Shown here: positions 51,682 through 59,835 of the stretch, one piece after another
Position numbering within the stretch: position 1 is the stretch's first letter
How the letters are laid out: each line of letters opens with the position of its first letter
Assembly (NCBI GenBank): GCA_023475565.1
Contig: JAMCVT010000006.1
Location: 1-60,013 of the forward strand
Direction of reading: 5' to 3'
Source: Actinomycetota bacterium
Lineage (GTDB): Bacteria; Bacillota; Desulfotomaculia; Desulfotomaculales; Desulfocucumaceae
DNA: 60,013 nucleotides
Notes under the pieces: model-generated
What the model was told of the DNA's origin: nothing
Databases searched by the model: none
The model's input: only the letters and a program-made list of their open reading frames with translations
Translations under genes and position numbers: made by a program

Positions 51682-51722
51682 CCAATTGATTGTGGCAATA
51701 AAGTGTGATACGATTAAAAAGA
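51682..51722 (+). promoter_or_regulatory. Possible sigma-A promoters of the sigma-54 regulator gene
   Basis: TTGATT, 17 bases, TACGAT is one candidate near 51685-51713. TTGACA at about 51662 is a second possible -35 without a good -10. The region 51485-51786 is A+T-rich and otherwise empty. Confidence 0.35.
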
Positions 51723-51786
51723 GAAGATGTCCCTAAATGCAGTGAAATTATAATTATCACCTTGTTTTATTGTGGGAGGGATAGCA

Positions 51787-52776
51787 TTGAATATCACCAC
51801 GCTCAAAAAGTACAAGCCTGACAACGAAATTCTTGTCGGTAATTCTCAAGTCATAAAGGACTTGACAAAAAAGGTTGTACAGGTGGCAACATTTGATTGC
51901 ACTGTCTTATTAATGGGTGAATCGGGCACTGGAAAAGAATTGATTGCTAACGCCATTCATAAGCACAGTAGAAAATCCGGTCCCATGATCAAAATAAATT
52001 GTGGCGCTATTCCTGAAAATCTTTTGGAATCAGAGCTATTTGGCTATGAGCAGGGAGCTTTTACCGGCGCAAAACCCGGCGGAAAACCCGGAAAATTTGA
52101 GGAAGCGCATAATGGTACTTTGTTTCTTGATGAGATAGGAGATTTGCAGTTGCATCTACAGGTCAAATTACTGCGGGTGCTCCAGGAAAAAGAAATAATG
52201 CGTGTTGGCGGTTCAAAAACGAAAAAAATCAATACCAGAATAGTCGCTGCCACAAACCAAAATCTTTACAATATGGTACAGGAAGGGAAATTTCGCGAAG
52301 ACCTTTTTTACCGGCTAAATGTTGTTCCCATTACTATTCCACCTTTACGGGAACGCAGAGAAGATATTATTCCTCTGATACTACATTTTAAAAGGGAATA
52401 TGAAAAGAAATATCAAACTAAAAGAAACTGTTCCCCCGAGGTTATTAAACTATTATTATCCTACGATTGGCCGGGTAATGTGCGGGAGTTGGAAAATCTC
52501 ATTGAACGACTAATTGTAATATTGGATCCAACAGAAATGATTACCCCCAAAATACTGATAAAAGATTACTTAAGTATGACCAGACTGCAATTTGAAAAAG
52601 ATATTTCTGTTCACCGGCTTATCACCCTAAAAGATGCAACTAGCAAAGTTGAGAGCCAATTAATCAGTATGGCCTTATCTAAGTATAGAACGCTAAAAGA
52701 GATAGCAGATGCATTGGGAGTGGACCAGTCAACAATCTGCCGAAAGTTAAAGCAGTTAAATATTCAGAGAAATTAG
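51787..52776 (+). CDS. Free-standing sigma-54 enhancer-binding regulator without sensor domain
   Basis: 329 residues from TTG 51787 (GGGAGG eight bases upstream). It is almost only an AAA+ domain: Walker A GESGTGKE, GAFTGA loop, Walker B LFLDEIGD and the SDWPGNVRELENLIERL-type sensor 2. A TyrR-like helix-turn-helix ends it (LKEIADALGVDQSTICRKLKQLNI). There is no N-terminal PAS, GAF, receiver or ligand domain. The gene is visibly richer in A+T than its left neighbours. It faces the end of the aromatic-degradation operon and is the best candidate for its activator, but how it would sense substrate is unclear. Confidence 0.88.
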   Translation: MNITTLKKYKPDNEILVGNSQVIKDLTKKVVQVATFDCTVLLMGESGTGKELIANAIHKHSRKSGPMIKINCGAIPENLLESELFGYEQGAFTGAKPGGKPGKFEEAHNGTLFLDEIGDLQLHLQVKLLRVLQEKEIMRVGGSKTKKINTRIVAATNQNLYNMVQEGKFREDLFYRLNVVPITIPPLRERREDIIPLILHFKREYEKKYQTKRNCSPEVIKLLLSYDWPGNVRELENLIERLIVILDPTEMITPKILIKDYLSMTRLQFEKDISVHRLITLKDATSKVESQLISMALSKYRTLKEIADALGVDQSTICRKLKQLNIQRN

Positions 52777-52851
52777 TTATTAGGAATCAATTGCCGGGCA
52801 AAACCCCCTCACCTACAGGACCTCGTCAAAGTCACTACAAACAAAAGCAAG

Positions 52852-52882
52852 ACAGGCGTTCAGCAAACTTCTGAACGCCTGT
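52852..52882 (-). terminator. Hairpin at the end of the aromatic-degradation operon
   Basis: Perfect 12-bp stem ACAGGCGTTCAG with CTGAACGCCTGT, loop CAAACTT. The minus strand continues CTTGCTTTTG, the plus strand GTTAAAAC. It lies 190 bases past the operon's last stop and 76 past the regulator's stop, so it may serve both. The rest of 52777-53070 shows no gene. Confidence 0.6.
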
Positions 52883-53070
52883 GTTAAAACTAGTGCCGTC
52901 ACTTACCCACTTACCATTCAGCCCTCCCAGCCCACCCCCGTCTACAACCACCTTGTCTCGACTCTGTACCAAGGAAAGTTATCAAGTTTCCGGGGATACT
53001 ATGATGTCATAGTTCTTAAAGAAAGTGTTCAAAGAAGGCTTTTTTTTCTGTTGGCCAGCACAATAACATG

Positions 53071-53853
53071 CTAATTACCGGAAAAACTGGGTTTTCTTTT
53101 TTCTCTAGCAGCACGCACCCCTTCACGATGATCTTGGGTCTGCATGCAGATGCTCTGGGCAAAAGCTTCACCTTCCAAAGCCTCGTCTAAGCTTCGGTTT
53201 ATGTTGCTGTTTAACAGTGTCTTGGCTAACCCTATGGTGATAGAGGGCCCCTGGGCAAGCTGAATCGAAAACTGATCGACAGCTTCCTGTAAACTACCCG
53301 GCTCAACCACTTTATTTACTATGCCGATACGTTCCGCCTCAGCAGCATCAATCACTTTACCGGTAAATACCAACTCTTTTGCCTTTTGCATACCAACAAT
53401 CCTCGGCAAGAGATAGGTACCCCCCAAGTCAGGGACTAATCCAACCTGTACAAAAGCCTGGCAGAATTTTGCTTCGGAACTGGCGATAACAAAATCAGCT
53501 GCTAATGCGAAGTTAAAGCCGCCCCCCATGGCAAATCCGTTGACAGCAGCAATTACCGGTTTTTCAATGTTGAAAATGAGTTTGGTGATTTCACTCACCT
53601 CAAGGGCATAATCCCTACCTGCCAATGGACCTATACTTCCATCTAATATGCTCAGGTCGCCGCCTGCGCAAAAAGCCCGTCCTGATCCTGTCAGGATTAC
53701 CACTTTCACCTTTTTGTCAGCGGCAACCTGCTGAAAGGCAAGTATTAAATCTTCTACCATGGAGTTGCTTAAAGCGTTCAAGCGGTCAGGTTGGTTCATG
53801 ATAATTTTGGCTATTCCATTTTCTTGCTGTTCCAAAATAATAGCTCTAAACAT
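53071..53853 (-). CDS. Crotonase-family enoyl-CoA hydratase/isomerase (PaaG-like)
   Basis: 260 residues. Oxyanion-hole motifs FCAGGDLS and NGFAMGGGFNFAL are present. The first catalytic Glu of hydratases is replaced by Asn (N114 in GGGFNF), and the second site reads FVQVGLVPDLGGTYLLPR, with D142 as in PaaG-type isomerases. It is therefore more likely to move a double bond or act as a special hydratase than to be a standard hydratase. Last gene of the operon, 39 bases after the next crotonase gene. Expected role: processing enoyl-CoA intermediates after ring opening. Confidence 0.85.
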   Translation of the reverse strand: MFRAIILEQQENGIAKIIMNQPDRLNALSNSMVEDLILAFQQVAADKKVKVVILTGSGRAFCAGGDLSILDGSIGPLAGRDYALEVSEITKLIFNIEKPVIAAVNGFAMGGGFNFALAADFVIASSEAKFCQAFVQVGLVPDLGGTYLLPRIVGMQKAKELVFTGKVIDAAEAERIGIVNKVVEPGSLQEAVDQFSIQLAQGPSITIGLAKTLLNSNINRSLDEALEGEAFAQSICMQTQDHREGVRAAREKRKPSFSGN

Positions 53854-53892
53854 GAATTTTACACCGCCTCTCCAATTAGCAGCATTTTTTAA

Positions 53893-54675
53893 TTAGCGGC
53901 CTTTAAAGGCTGCAGGCGGCCGCTTTTCAAGGAATGCTTTCAATCCCTCTTGAGCGTCCTCTGTATCTAAAAGCCTTATAATACTTTTTGATTCGTTAAT
54001 TGTCGCCGAATAGGTGTCTGCTTCAAGGTTTCTATTGATTGTGGCCTTTCCGACAGCTACACTTATAGGCGGTCTGCTGGCAATGAGCTCAGCCATCTGC
54101 ATGACTTCGTCCATCAATTGGTCATCCGGAACAACCTTGTTTAGCAAGCCAATCCTTAGCGCCTCATCTGCCTTGACTTGCCGTCCGGTAAGCACCAGTT
54201 CCTTGGCCATGCCTGCCCCCACCAATTTGGGGAGCCTGGTCATACCACCGGCCGCAGGCAGTAACCCCATAACGATTTCGGGTACTCCAAAAACGGCGCT
54301 TTCAGCTGCAATGCGTATATCACAGGCCATTGACATTTCCAGACCGCCGCCAAAGGTTAATCCATTGATGGCGGCAATTATAGGTTTCCCCTTGTCTTCC
54401 ATTTCCAAAAACAGCTTATGAATGTTACGCGCGGTGGGATAGAATTCAGCTCCGCATTTTGCCCCGGCTAACTCGGATATATTGTATCCTGCGCAAAATG
54501 CGCCGCCGCTGCCGGTTATTACTGTTACCCTTATGTTATTGTCAGCCTCAATGTCATTTAAGGCCTCATGCATTTCCAGAATAAGCTTCGAACTGATGGC
54601 GTTTCTTTTCTTCGGGTTTTCCAGGGTAATAAGGCCCACCCATCCTATCTTCTTCAGGGACAGAAGCTCAGCCAT
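53893..54675 (-). CDS. Enoyl-CoA hydratase (BadK-like candidate)
   Basis: 260 residues from ATG 54675 (GAGGAGG six bases upstream); the frame opens five codons earlier. Both catalytic Glu residues of true hydratases are present: E113 in FGGGLEMSM and E133 in GVPEIVMGLLPAAGG. In cyclohexene-carboxyl-CoA pathways BadK adds water to cyclohex-1-ene-1-carboxyl-CoA, producing the substrate of BadH. This enzyme could do that or act later in beta-oxidation. Lies between thiolase and the PaaG-like gene. Confidence 0.82.
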   Translation of the reverse strand: MAELLSLKKIGWVGLITLENPKKRNAISSKLILEMHEALNDIEADNNIRVTVITGSGGAFCAGYNISELAGAKCGAEFYPTARNIHKLFLEMEDKGKPIIAAINGLTFGGGLEMSMACDIRIAAESAVFGVPEIVMGLLPAAGGMTRLPKLVGAGMAKELVLTGRQVKADEALRIGLLNKVVPDDQLMDEVMQMAELIASRPPISVAVGKATINRNLEADTYSATINESKSIIRLLDTEDAQEGLKAFLEKRPPAAFKGR

Positions 54676-54731
54676 AACAAACCTCCTCACTTTAAGTATA
54701 TGACCTTGTCTAACTGCTTAGCCCAAGCTCA

Positions 54732-55913
54732 TTATTCACCTTTGATAATAATCCCGCCAGACACGCCCCCGGCGCCACAGAGGGTAGCCAGGCCATATTC
54801 TCCCGGCTTCAGAATATGGGAGAGGTGAATCATCAGCCGGGCTCCGCTGAACCCTGTTGGATGACCGAGAGAAATTCCACCTCCGTGAGGGTTAATCTTT
54901 TCAGGGGGAATTCCCAGTGCTTTTTGAGTCAGCGCTACAACTACCGCAAAGGCTTCATTTATTTCAAAATACTTAATATCATCAATACCCAAACCGGCCT
55001 TCTCCAGAACAATGGGTATTACTTTCATCGGCCCTTCCGGAAAATCCTCCGACGGTATCCCGTAAAAACTATAGGCAGTTATTGAAGCCAACGGTTTTAA
55101 CCCCAGTTTTTTTGCTTTCTCACGGCTCATTACGACCATAGCTCCGGCACCGTCGGTAACGCCCGAAGAACTGCCGGCGGAAACAGTCCCCCCCTCTTTG
55201 AATGCGCCGGGAAGCTTCATCATTTTTTCGAAGGTAACCTCCGCGCGATAGCATTCATCTTTTGCAAAGGTAACCGCCGGGCGTCCCTTGACGGCAGGCA
55301 GTTCCAAAGAAACTACTTCATTGTCAAAAATACCTTCATCCCAGGCTTTCGCCGCTCTCAAATGGCTGTCGCAACCGATTCTTTCCTGTACCTCTTTGGA
55401 TATATCCCACTTTTCCGCGCACCTTTCAGCACATAACCCGGGAGAAAGACCGCATACAGGATCTTTCAGGTATAAAAAACCATCTTCCAGAACTATGTCG
55501 GTCAGCCGGAAACCCTGCCAGCGGGCGCCCCGCAAGAGGTGGGGAATATTGCTCATGCTTTCCATCCCGCCGCAGACAATAACTTCAGCATCTCCAAGCC
55601 GTATAGCCTGAGAAGCCAGGGCCATTGCCTTTACGCCTGCCGCGCAGACTTTATTTACTGTATGGGAGGGTATATTAATCGGCATACCCCCCAAGATAGA
55701 AGCTGTGCGGGCAGGATTGGGTCCTGTGCCGTCCTGCCTGGTATGCGACATAATAACTTCATTTACTTCTTTAGGATCTATCCCGGCTTTTTTCACTGCG
55801 GCGGAAATAGCATGACCTCCGAGATCATATACTTTAAGGTCTCGCATGCTTCCTCCGAAGCGCCCGATAGGTAAACGGACAGCGCTTACAATTACTACGT
55901 CTTGCAGATCCAT
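54732..55913 (-). CDS. Thiolase (acetyl-CoA C-acyltransferase)
   Basis: 393 residues. All thiolase motifs: nucleophile NKVCAAGVKAM (C90), NEAFAVV, GGGISLGHPTGFSGAR with the catalytic His, and LCGAGGVSGG with the second Cys near 380. It cleaves 3-ketoacyl-CoA with CoA to shorten the chain by acetyl-CoA. In the operon it would finish beta-oxidation of the pimelyl-type chain made by ring opening. It lies 38 bases after the BadI-like gene. Confidence 0.93.
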   Translation of the reverse strand: MDLQDVVIVSAVRLPIGRFGGSMRDLKVYDLGGHAISAAVKKAGIDPKEVNEVIMSHTRQDGTGPNPARTASILGGMPINIPSHTVNKVCAAGVKAMALASQAIRLGDAEVIVCGGMESMSNIPHLLRGARWQGFRLTDIVLEDGFLYLKDPVCGLSPGLCAERCAEKWDISKEVQERIGCDSHLRAAKAWDEGIFDNEVVSLELPAVKGRPAVTFAKDECYRAEVTFEKMMKLPGAFKEGGTVSAGSSSGVTDGAGAMVVMSREKAKKLGLKPLASITAYSFYGIPSEDFPEGPMKVIPIVLEKAGLGIDDIKYFEINEAFAVVVALTQKALGIPPEKINPHGGGISLGHPTGFSGARLMIHLSHILKPGEYGLATLCGAGGVSGGIIIKGE

Positions 55914-55951
55914 GTATGCCCCTCCCTTTCTCCAATTACTGGCAAACCTAC

Positions 55952-56797
55952 TTATTTTTTCTTGGCTTCTTCCAGGCGAATGGTCCAGAAGTCAGGCTTC
56001 CGTTTTTCCATAAAGGCCTTGGGCCCCTCTTCGCACTCTTTGGAATCGAACCAGTCGGGATAAAGCTGTCTGGAAATCTTGCCGCACGATCCTTCCATAT
56101 AGTCAATGTCGGAATCAAAAGAGGCCTTTAATATCTCAATGCATCCGGGACTCAGTGAAAGGATCTCCTCACACCATTTGTCCACCGTTTCTTCCAATTT
56201 GTTCAGGGGTGCAACCTCGTTTATAAGGCCCATCTGCAAAGCCTGCTCAGCAGTGTAGCGGCGGCACAGCATCCACATTTCCCTGGCTTTCTTGGCCCCC
56301 AGAACCCTGGTTGAATAAGCGGCTATCCATCCATCGGCGGGACTGGCCACCCTCGGGCCGTTCTGTCCGAAAATAGCATTATCGGCAGCGATGGTGAAGT
56401 CTGCCATGTAAGCTATGTGATTTCCCGCGCCTATGGCATAACCTTTAACCATGCAAAGCACCGGTTTGCGGCTCAGCCTCAGAAGTTGGTTGGGGGCATA
56501 CCGCCAGTAAAACTGTTCCCTCAAACCCTTTACTTCCCATTCCACGTCGCCGCCGGTGCAGAAGGCTTTATCGCCGGCCCCGGTGAGCACTATAACGCCG
56601 ATTCCCGGATCGTGGCTGGCGTCATAGAAAGCGTGAAACATTTCATCCTGGGTTTTGTTTGTAAAGGCATTGTATTTGTGAGGCCTGTTGATGGCTATCC
56701 TGGCTATCCCGCCTTTAAGCACCTCATGGTATTTTTTCTCATATATAATTTCATCGAACTCGTCCTCTTTAATTCTTTCCCAGTTAGTCCATGTCAT
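55952..56797 (-). CDS. badI: 2-ketocyclohexanecarboxyl-CoA hydrolase (BadI-like)
   Basis: 281 residues, close in length and motifs to BadI of Rhodopseudomonas palustris: INRPHKYNAFTNKTQDEM, LTGAGDKAFCTGGD, VKGYAIGAGNHIAYMADFTIAADNAIFGQNGP, then EKRKPDFWTIRLEE at the end. BadI belongs to the MenB-like branch of crotonases and opens the ring of 2-oxocyclohexanecarboxyl-CoA to give pimelyl-CoA. The alternative, 6-oxocyclohexene-carboxyl-CoA hydrolase (BamA/Oah), is about 100 residues longer. The location directly after a BadH-like gene supports the call. Confidence 0.85.
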   Translation of the reverse strand: MTWTNWERIKEDEFDEIIYEKKYHEVLKGGIARIAINRPHKYNAFTNKTQDEMFHAFYDASHDPGIGVIVLTGAGDKAFCTGGDVEWEVKGLREQFYWRYAPNQLLRLSRKPVLCMVKGYAIGAGNHIAYMADFTIAADNAIFGQNGPRVASPADGWIAAYSTRVLGAKKAREMWMLCRRYTAEQALQMGLINEVAPLNKLEETVDKWCEEILSLSPGCIEILKASFDSDIDYMEGSCGKISRQLYPDWFDSKECEEGPKAFMEKRKPDFWTIRLEEAKKK

Positions 56798-56851
56798 TTA
56801 GCACAACTCCTTTTATATTATTTAGTAATTTAGTTTTTTAATTAATGATCC

Positions 56852-57637
56852 TTATACCATGCTGTAACCGCCGCTGACGCTCAATGTCTGCCCGGTAATG
56901 AAGCCGGCCCTCTCGGAGGCTAAAAATACCGCCGCCCCCGCCACGTCCTCAGCTGTTGCCAGACGCCCCAGCGGATACAATTTCTTGGCCTTTTCCAGCT
57001 GATCGTCGGTCATTACGCCTGCTTTCCACGCGCTATTATCCCCGATAGCTTCAGGGTCCGTAGGTACAGTTGTACCCGGGCAGACTACGTTGACGCGGAT
57101 ATTGTTGCGTCCCATCTCTTTTGCCACCGCCTTGGAGAAAGCTATAACAGCGCCCTTGGTCCCGGAATAAACCGCCTCAAACCGCTCTCCGACGCGCCCG
57201 GCGTCAGAGGCGAAATTGACAATGACACCCTTTTTCTGGCTGCTCATAATCGGCAAAACCGCTTTGGTGGTGTTCAACATGCTAATGTAATTAAGTTTAA
57301 CCATTCGATCCCAAAAATCCGGCGTTGTATTGATAAAAAGGTCCAATTTGTCCCCGCCCACTACATTTACCAGACAGTCTATGGTTGAGTACTTGTCTTT
57401 AATTTGGTTTATGGTTGAGGAAACCATATCAAAGTTAGTCACGTCCACTTTGAAAAATTCAGCGGCAGCTGCCCCTTGTTTTAGCACCGCTTCGGTCACC
57501 TTTTTGCCTTGAGCCTCATCAATATCCCAAAGAATCACTTTGCTTTTTTCAGAAGCAAACTCCAGGGCGACGGCCCGGCCAATATTTGACCCCCCGCCGG
57601 TGACAATGACCGTTTTACCTTCCAGTCCCAGTTGCAT
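56852..57637 (-). CDS. badH: Short-chain dehydrogenase (BadH-like, 2-hydroxycyclohexanecarboxyl-CoA dehydrogenase)
   Basis: 261 residues of the classical SDR fold. Nucleotide-binding TGGGSNIG (13-20), acidic residue after the second strand (LWDID) favouring NAD over NADP, catalytic S144, Y157 and K161 (FASDAGRVGERFEAVYSGTK). In R. palustris BadH oxidises 2-hydroxycyclohexanecarboxyl-CoA to the 2-oxo form, the substrate of BadI. Here the two genes are adjacent, 54 bases apart, which supports the pairing. SDRs are diverse, so the substrate is inferred from context. Confidence 0.82.
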   Translation of the reverse strand: MQLGLEGKTVIVTGGGSNIGRAVALEFASEKSKVILWDIDEAQGKKVTEAVLKQGAAAAEFFKVDVTNFDMVSSTINQIKDKYSTIDCLVNVVGGDKLDLFINTTPDFWDRMVKLNYISMLNTTKAVLPIMSSQKKGVIVNFASDAGRVGERFEAVYSGTKGAVIAFSKAVAKEMGRNNIRVNVVCPGTTVPTDPEAIGDNSAWKAGVMTDDQLEKAKKLYPLGRLATAEDVAGAAVFLASERAGFITGQTLSVSGGYSMV

Positions 57638-57686
57638 AACAACACCCTCCTTAATTAGTTTTTTATTATAACCTTTTTTATTTTAT

Positions 57687-59009
57687 TCATAGCCTGTCCA
57701 TGTTCTCCAGGAAGGCTTCTATTTGGGCTTTTATCTTGGCATCTGACCATCTGCGCGGGTCAGCCATGTCACTTTCGATGATCAGGCTGGGAATGCCCCT
57801 CTCGCGAAATACATTCCTGTGGTGAACCTGACCTATGCAGGTTGCCCGGCAGGAGCTGGTACGGTTCATGAGGGCCCCGGTGAGGTGATACTCGTCTATC
57901 CAGTCAACCAGTTTTTTAGTCCCCACAAATCCGAAAATGGCGGGGTTGCATACTTCCGGCATAATTTCGTTGCCATTTTGCTGATGCCAGCAGGCGGTTT
58001 TCCACGCTCTCTGTACCAGGGCTTCCAGGGGGTCGCTTATATCCACATTCATAGGTGGGGCGCAGTAGTAACTGGCCTCGGCCACGACAATAGCTCCCAG
58101 GCTTTCCAGGTAATTAAACAGCCCCAGGTTAAACCAGGGTGGTAGTCCGGTCCAGAAAAGACGGTACTTTTCATTTTCAATAACTCCTTTACCCTGTTCC
58201 ACCCTCTGTTTAACCTCGTCGTGAATGGCCTGGAAGAATCCAACGGTTTCTTCCTCGCCAAGCATGAACATCTGGGGAATAATGCATGAAAAATAGTCCT
58301 CCGCACCCATGGGGCAAGGCCTGTTTTTGCGCATTTCCAGAGTCTTAAACCAAAGATCATGGGCTTTATGGGAATTATCCATAATCTGCCGCAGCCTATT
58401 CATATCCAGATCTCTGCCCGTCTGTTTCTTCAGGAATTCCACCAGTGCTTTTAGGTCGGTCCGAAGTTGAGTCAGGTAATGTTCGGCAATACGCGGGTCA
58501 TTAACATCTATATCATAGGGCGGGCTAAGAGGATCCATATTGAACATGGGCAAGTTGAAGTAGCGGGTGGCAATGACCTGTAACCACTTCCAGCGGGGAT
58601 CGCAGGCTAACCCCGAGCCGATCAGCATGGTAGGTTCACCCATGCCGCCTTCCAGCGGTGATTCCGGGGGCGTGTCGCCCAACTCCAGGCAGCGCCTGCA
58701 GTAACCCATGGTGTTGGTCGCATACGAACACAAATCACCGGAATAACCTTCGGCTTCGGCGATCTCGATAAACTTTGGCGCGACTAAATTGGCGGCGCAC
58801 AGTGTACCGAAATTCTCCGGCCATTCCCAGTCCACGTCAAATGCGCGCAGCAGTTCCGGTGGAATACCGGCCATACACCAGGCCAGGTTTCCTTTCTTAC
58901 CTTTCCTATCCGTGCCGCGCATATAAAACTTCGGCAATAATTTCTTGGAATTTCGAACAGATTCCAGAGATCTTCTGGCCCTGGCCATTTCACTAAAACC
59001 CTGGGTCAT
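57687..59009 (-). CDS. bcrB: Benzoyl-CoA reductase subunit B-like (2-hydroxyacyl-CoA dehydratase family)
   Basis: 440 residues, the length of BcrB/BzdO. Family motifs: an iron-sulfur Cys set C71, C94 (GDLCSYATNTMGY), C104 and C107, a central helical region, and the C-terminal MNRTSSCRATCIGQVHHR ... GIPSLIIESDMADPR. With its partner (partial gene at 59836) it would form the core that reduces benzoyl-CoA, using electrons raised to very low potential by the adjacent ATPase. A 2-hydroxyacyl-CoA dehydratase is the alternative; neighbours of the BadHI type favour the reductase. Confidence 0.82.
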   Translation of the reverse strand: MTQGFSEMARARRSLESVRNSKKLLPKFYMRGTDRKGKKGNLAWCMAGIPPELLRAFDVDWEWPENFGTLCAANLVAPKFIEIAEAEGYSGDLCSYATNTMGYCRRCLELGDTPPESPLEGGMGEPTMLIGSGLACDPRWKWLQVIATRYFNLPMFNMDPLSPPYDIDVNDPRIAEHYLTQLRTDLKALVEFLKKQTGRDLDMNRLRQIMDNSHKAHDLWFKTLEMRKNRPCPMGAEDYFSCIIPQMFMLGEEETVGFFQAIHDEVKQRVEQGKGVIENEKYRLFWTGLPPWFNLGLFNYLESLGAIVVAEASYYCAPPMNVDISDPLEALVQRAWKTACWHQQNGNEIMPEVCNPAIFGFVGTKKLVDWIDEYHLTGALMNRTSSCRATCIGQVHHRNVFRERGIPSLIIESDMADPRRWSDAKIKAQIEAFLENMDRL

Positions 59010-59026
59010 GGTAATACCTCCTATTG

Positions 59027-59815
59027 TTAATTGTTACCTCTAAGTTTTTCAAGAGCAAATAATGCCGCACCCAGTGCTCCTGTAATCTGAGGTTCAGAGG
59101 GAACCAGCACCGAACACCCGGTAATATCCTCCAAAGCTTTTACCATTCCGGCGTATTTGGATACCCCGCCCGTAAACGCTATTTCTTTTTCACTGCCGAT
59201 ATAATGCTTGGCCATAGAATACAATCTTTTGGCAACAGCATGAAATATGCCGGCAATAATATCATTTTCGGGCGTTCCCCTGGATATATGGTTGATAACT
59301 TCTGTTTCCGCGAACACAGTGCAATAGCTGGTTATATCAATTTTATTTTGGGCGAAAGCAGCGGCATGGCCGAATTGTTCCAGTTCCATTTCAAAAATCC
59401 TGGACATCAGTTCCAGGTAGCGCCCCGTACCTGCTGCGCATTTGTCGTTCATGGCAAAATCAATTACCTGGCCTTTTCCACCCAGTTTAATTACTTTAAA
59501 ATCCTGTCCGCCAATGTCGATAATTATCTTTACGTGCGGAAAAATCCAGTAAACCCCCTTGGCGTGGCAGCTTATTTCAGTAATCTGGCTTCTGGCGAAA
59601 TCTATTTTTTGCCTGCCGTAACCGGTCGCAACAATATACTTAATGTCTTCTCTATCCAGGCCCAGCTTTTTCAGCCCTATTTCCAGGATGTTTTGCGAAG
59701 CTCTTACACAGTTGGCTCCGGTAGGTATTACATGGTAACCAATAATCCGGCTGTTATCAAGGATAACCAGCTTTGTAGTTGTAGAGCCGCTATCCACACC
59801 GGCAACATAATCCAA
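59027..59815 (-). CDS. ATP-dependent activator of benzoyl-CoA reductase / 2-hydroxyacyl-CoA dehydratase
   Basis: 262 residues from TTG 59815 (GGGAG nine bases upstream; an in-frame TTG at 59824 overlaps the ribosome site). ASKHA ATPase fold: GVDSGSTTTKLV, GIGGQDFK-type phosphate loop (IIDIGGQDFKVI), and TGGVSKYAGM. Two Cys, in NDKCAAGTGR and SYCTVFAETE (about 126 and 165), bind the bridging 4Fe-4S cluster of the dimer. It hydrolyses ATP to push electrons onto the reductase core. Size matches the homodimeric HgdC type or BcrD; no second, BcrA-size subunit is inside the window. Confidence 0.88.
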   Translation of the reverse strand: MDYVAGVDSGSTTTKLVILDNSRIIGYHVIPTGANCVRASQNILEIGLKKLGLDREDIKYIVATGYGRQKIDFARSQITEISCHAKGVYWIFPHVKIIIDIGGQDFKVIKLGGKGQVIDFAMNDKCAAGTGRYLELMSRIFEMELEQFGHAAAFAQNKIDITSYCTVFAETEVINHISRGTPENDIIAGIFHAVAKRLYSMAKHYIGSEKEIAFTGGVSKYAGMVKALEDITGCSVLVPSEPQITGALGAALFALEKLRGNN

Positions 59816-59835
59816 CTGTACCAACTCCCGTATTT

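Noticed and set aside
55952-56797. Naphthoate synthase (MenB) for the BadI-like gene.
   Set aside because: It shares the superfamily, but length, the C-terminal region and the adjacent SDR, thiolase and reductase genes fit BadI; no other menaquinone genes are near.
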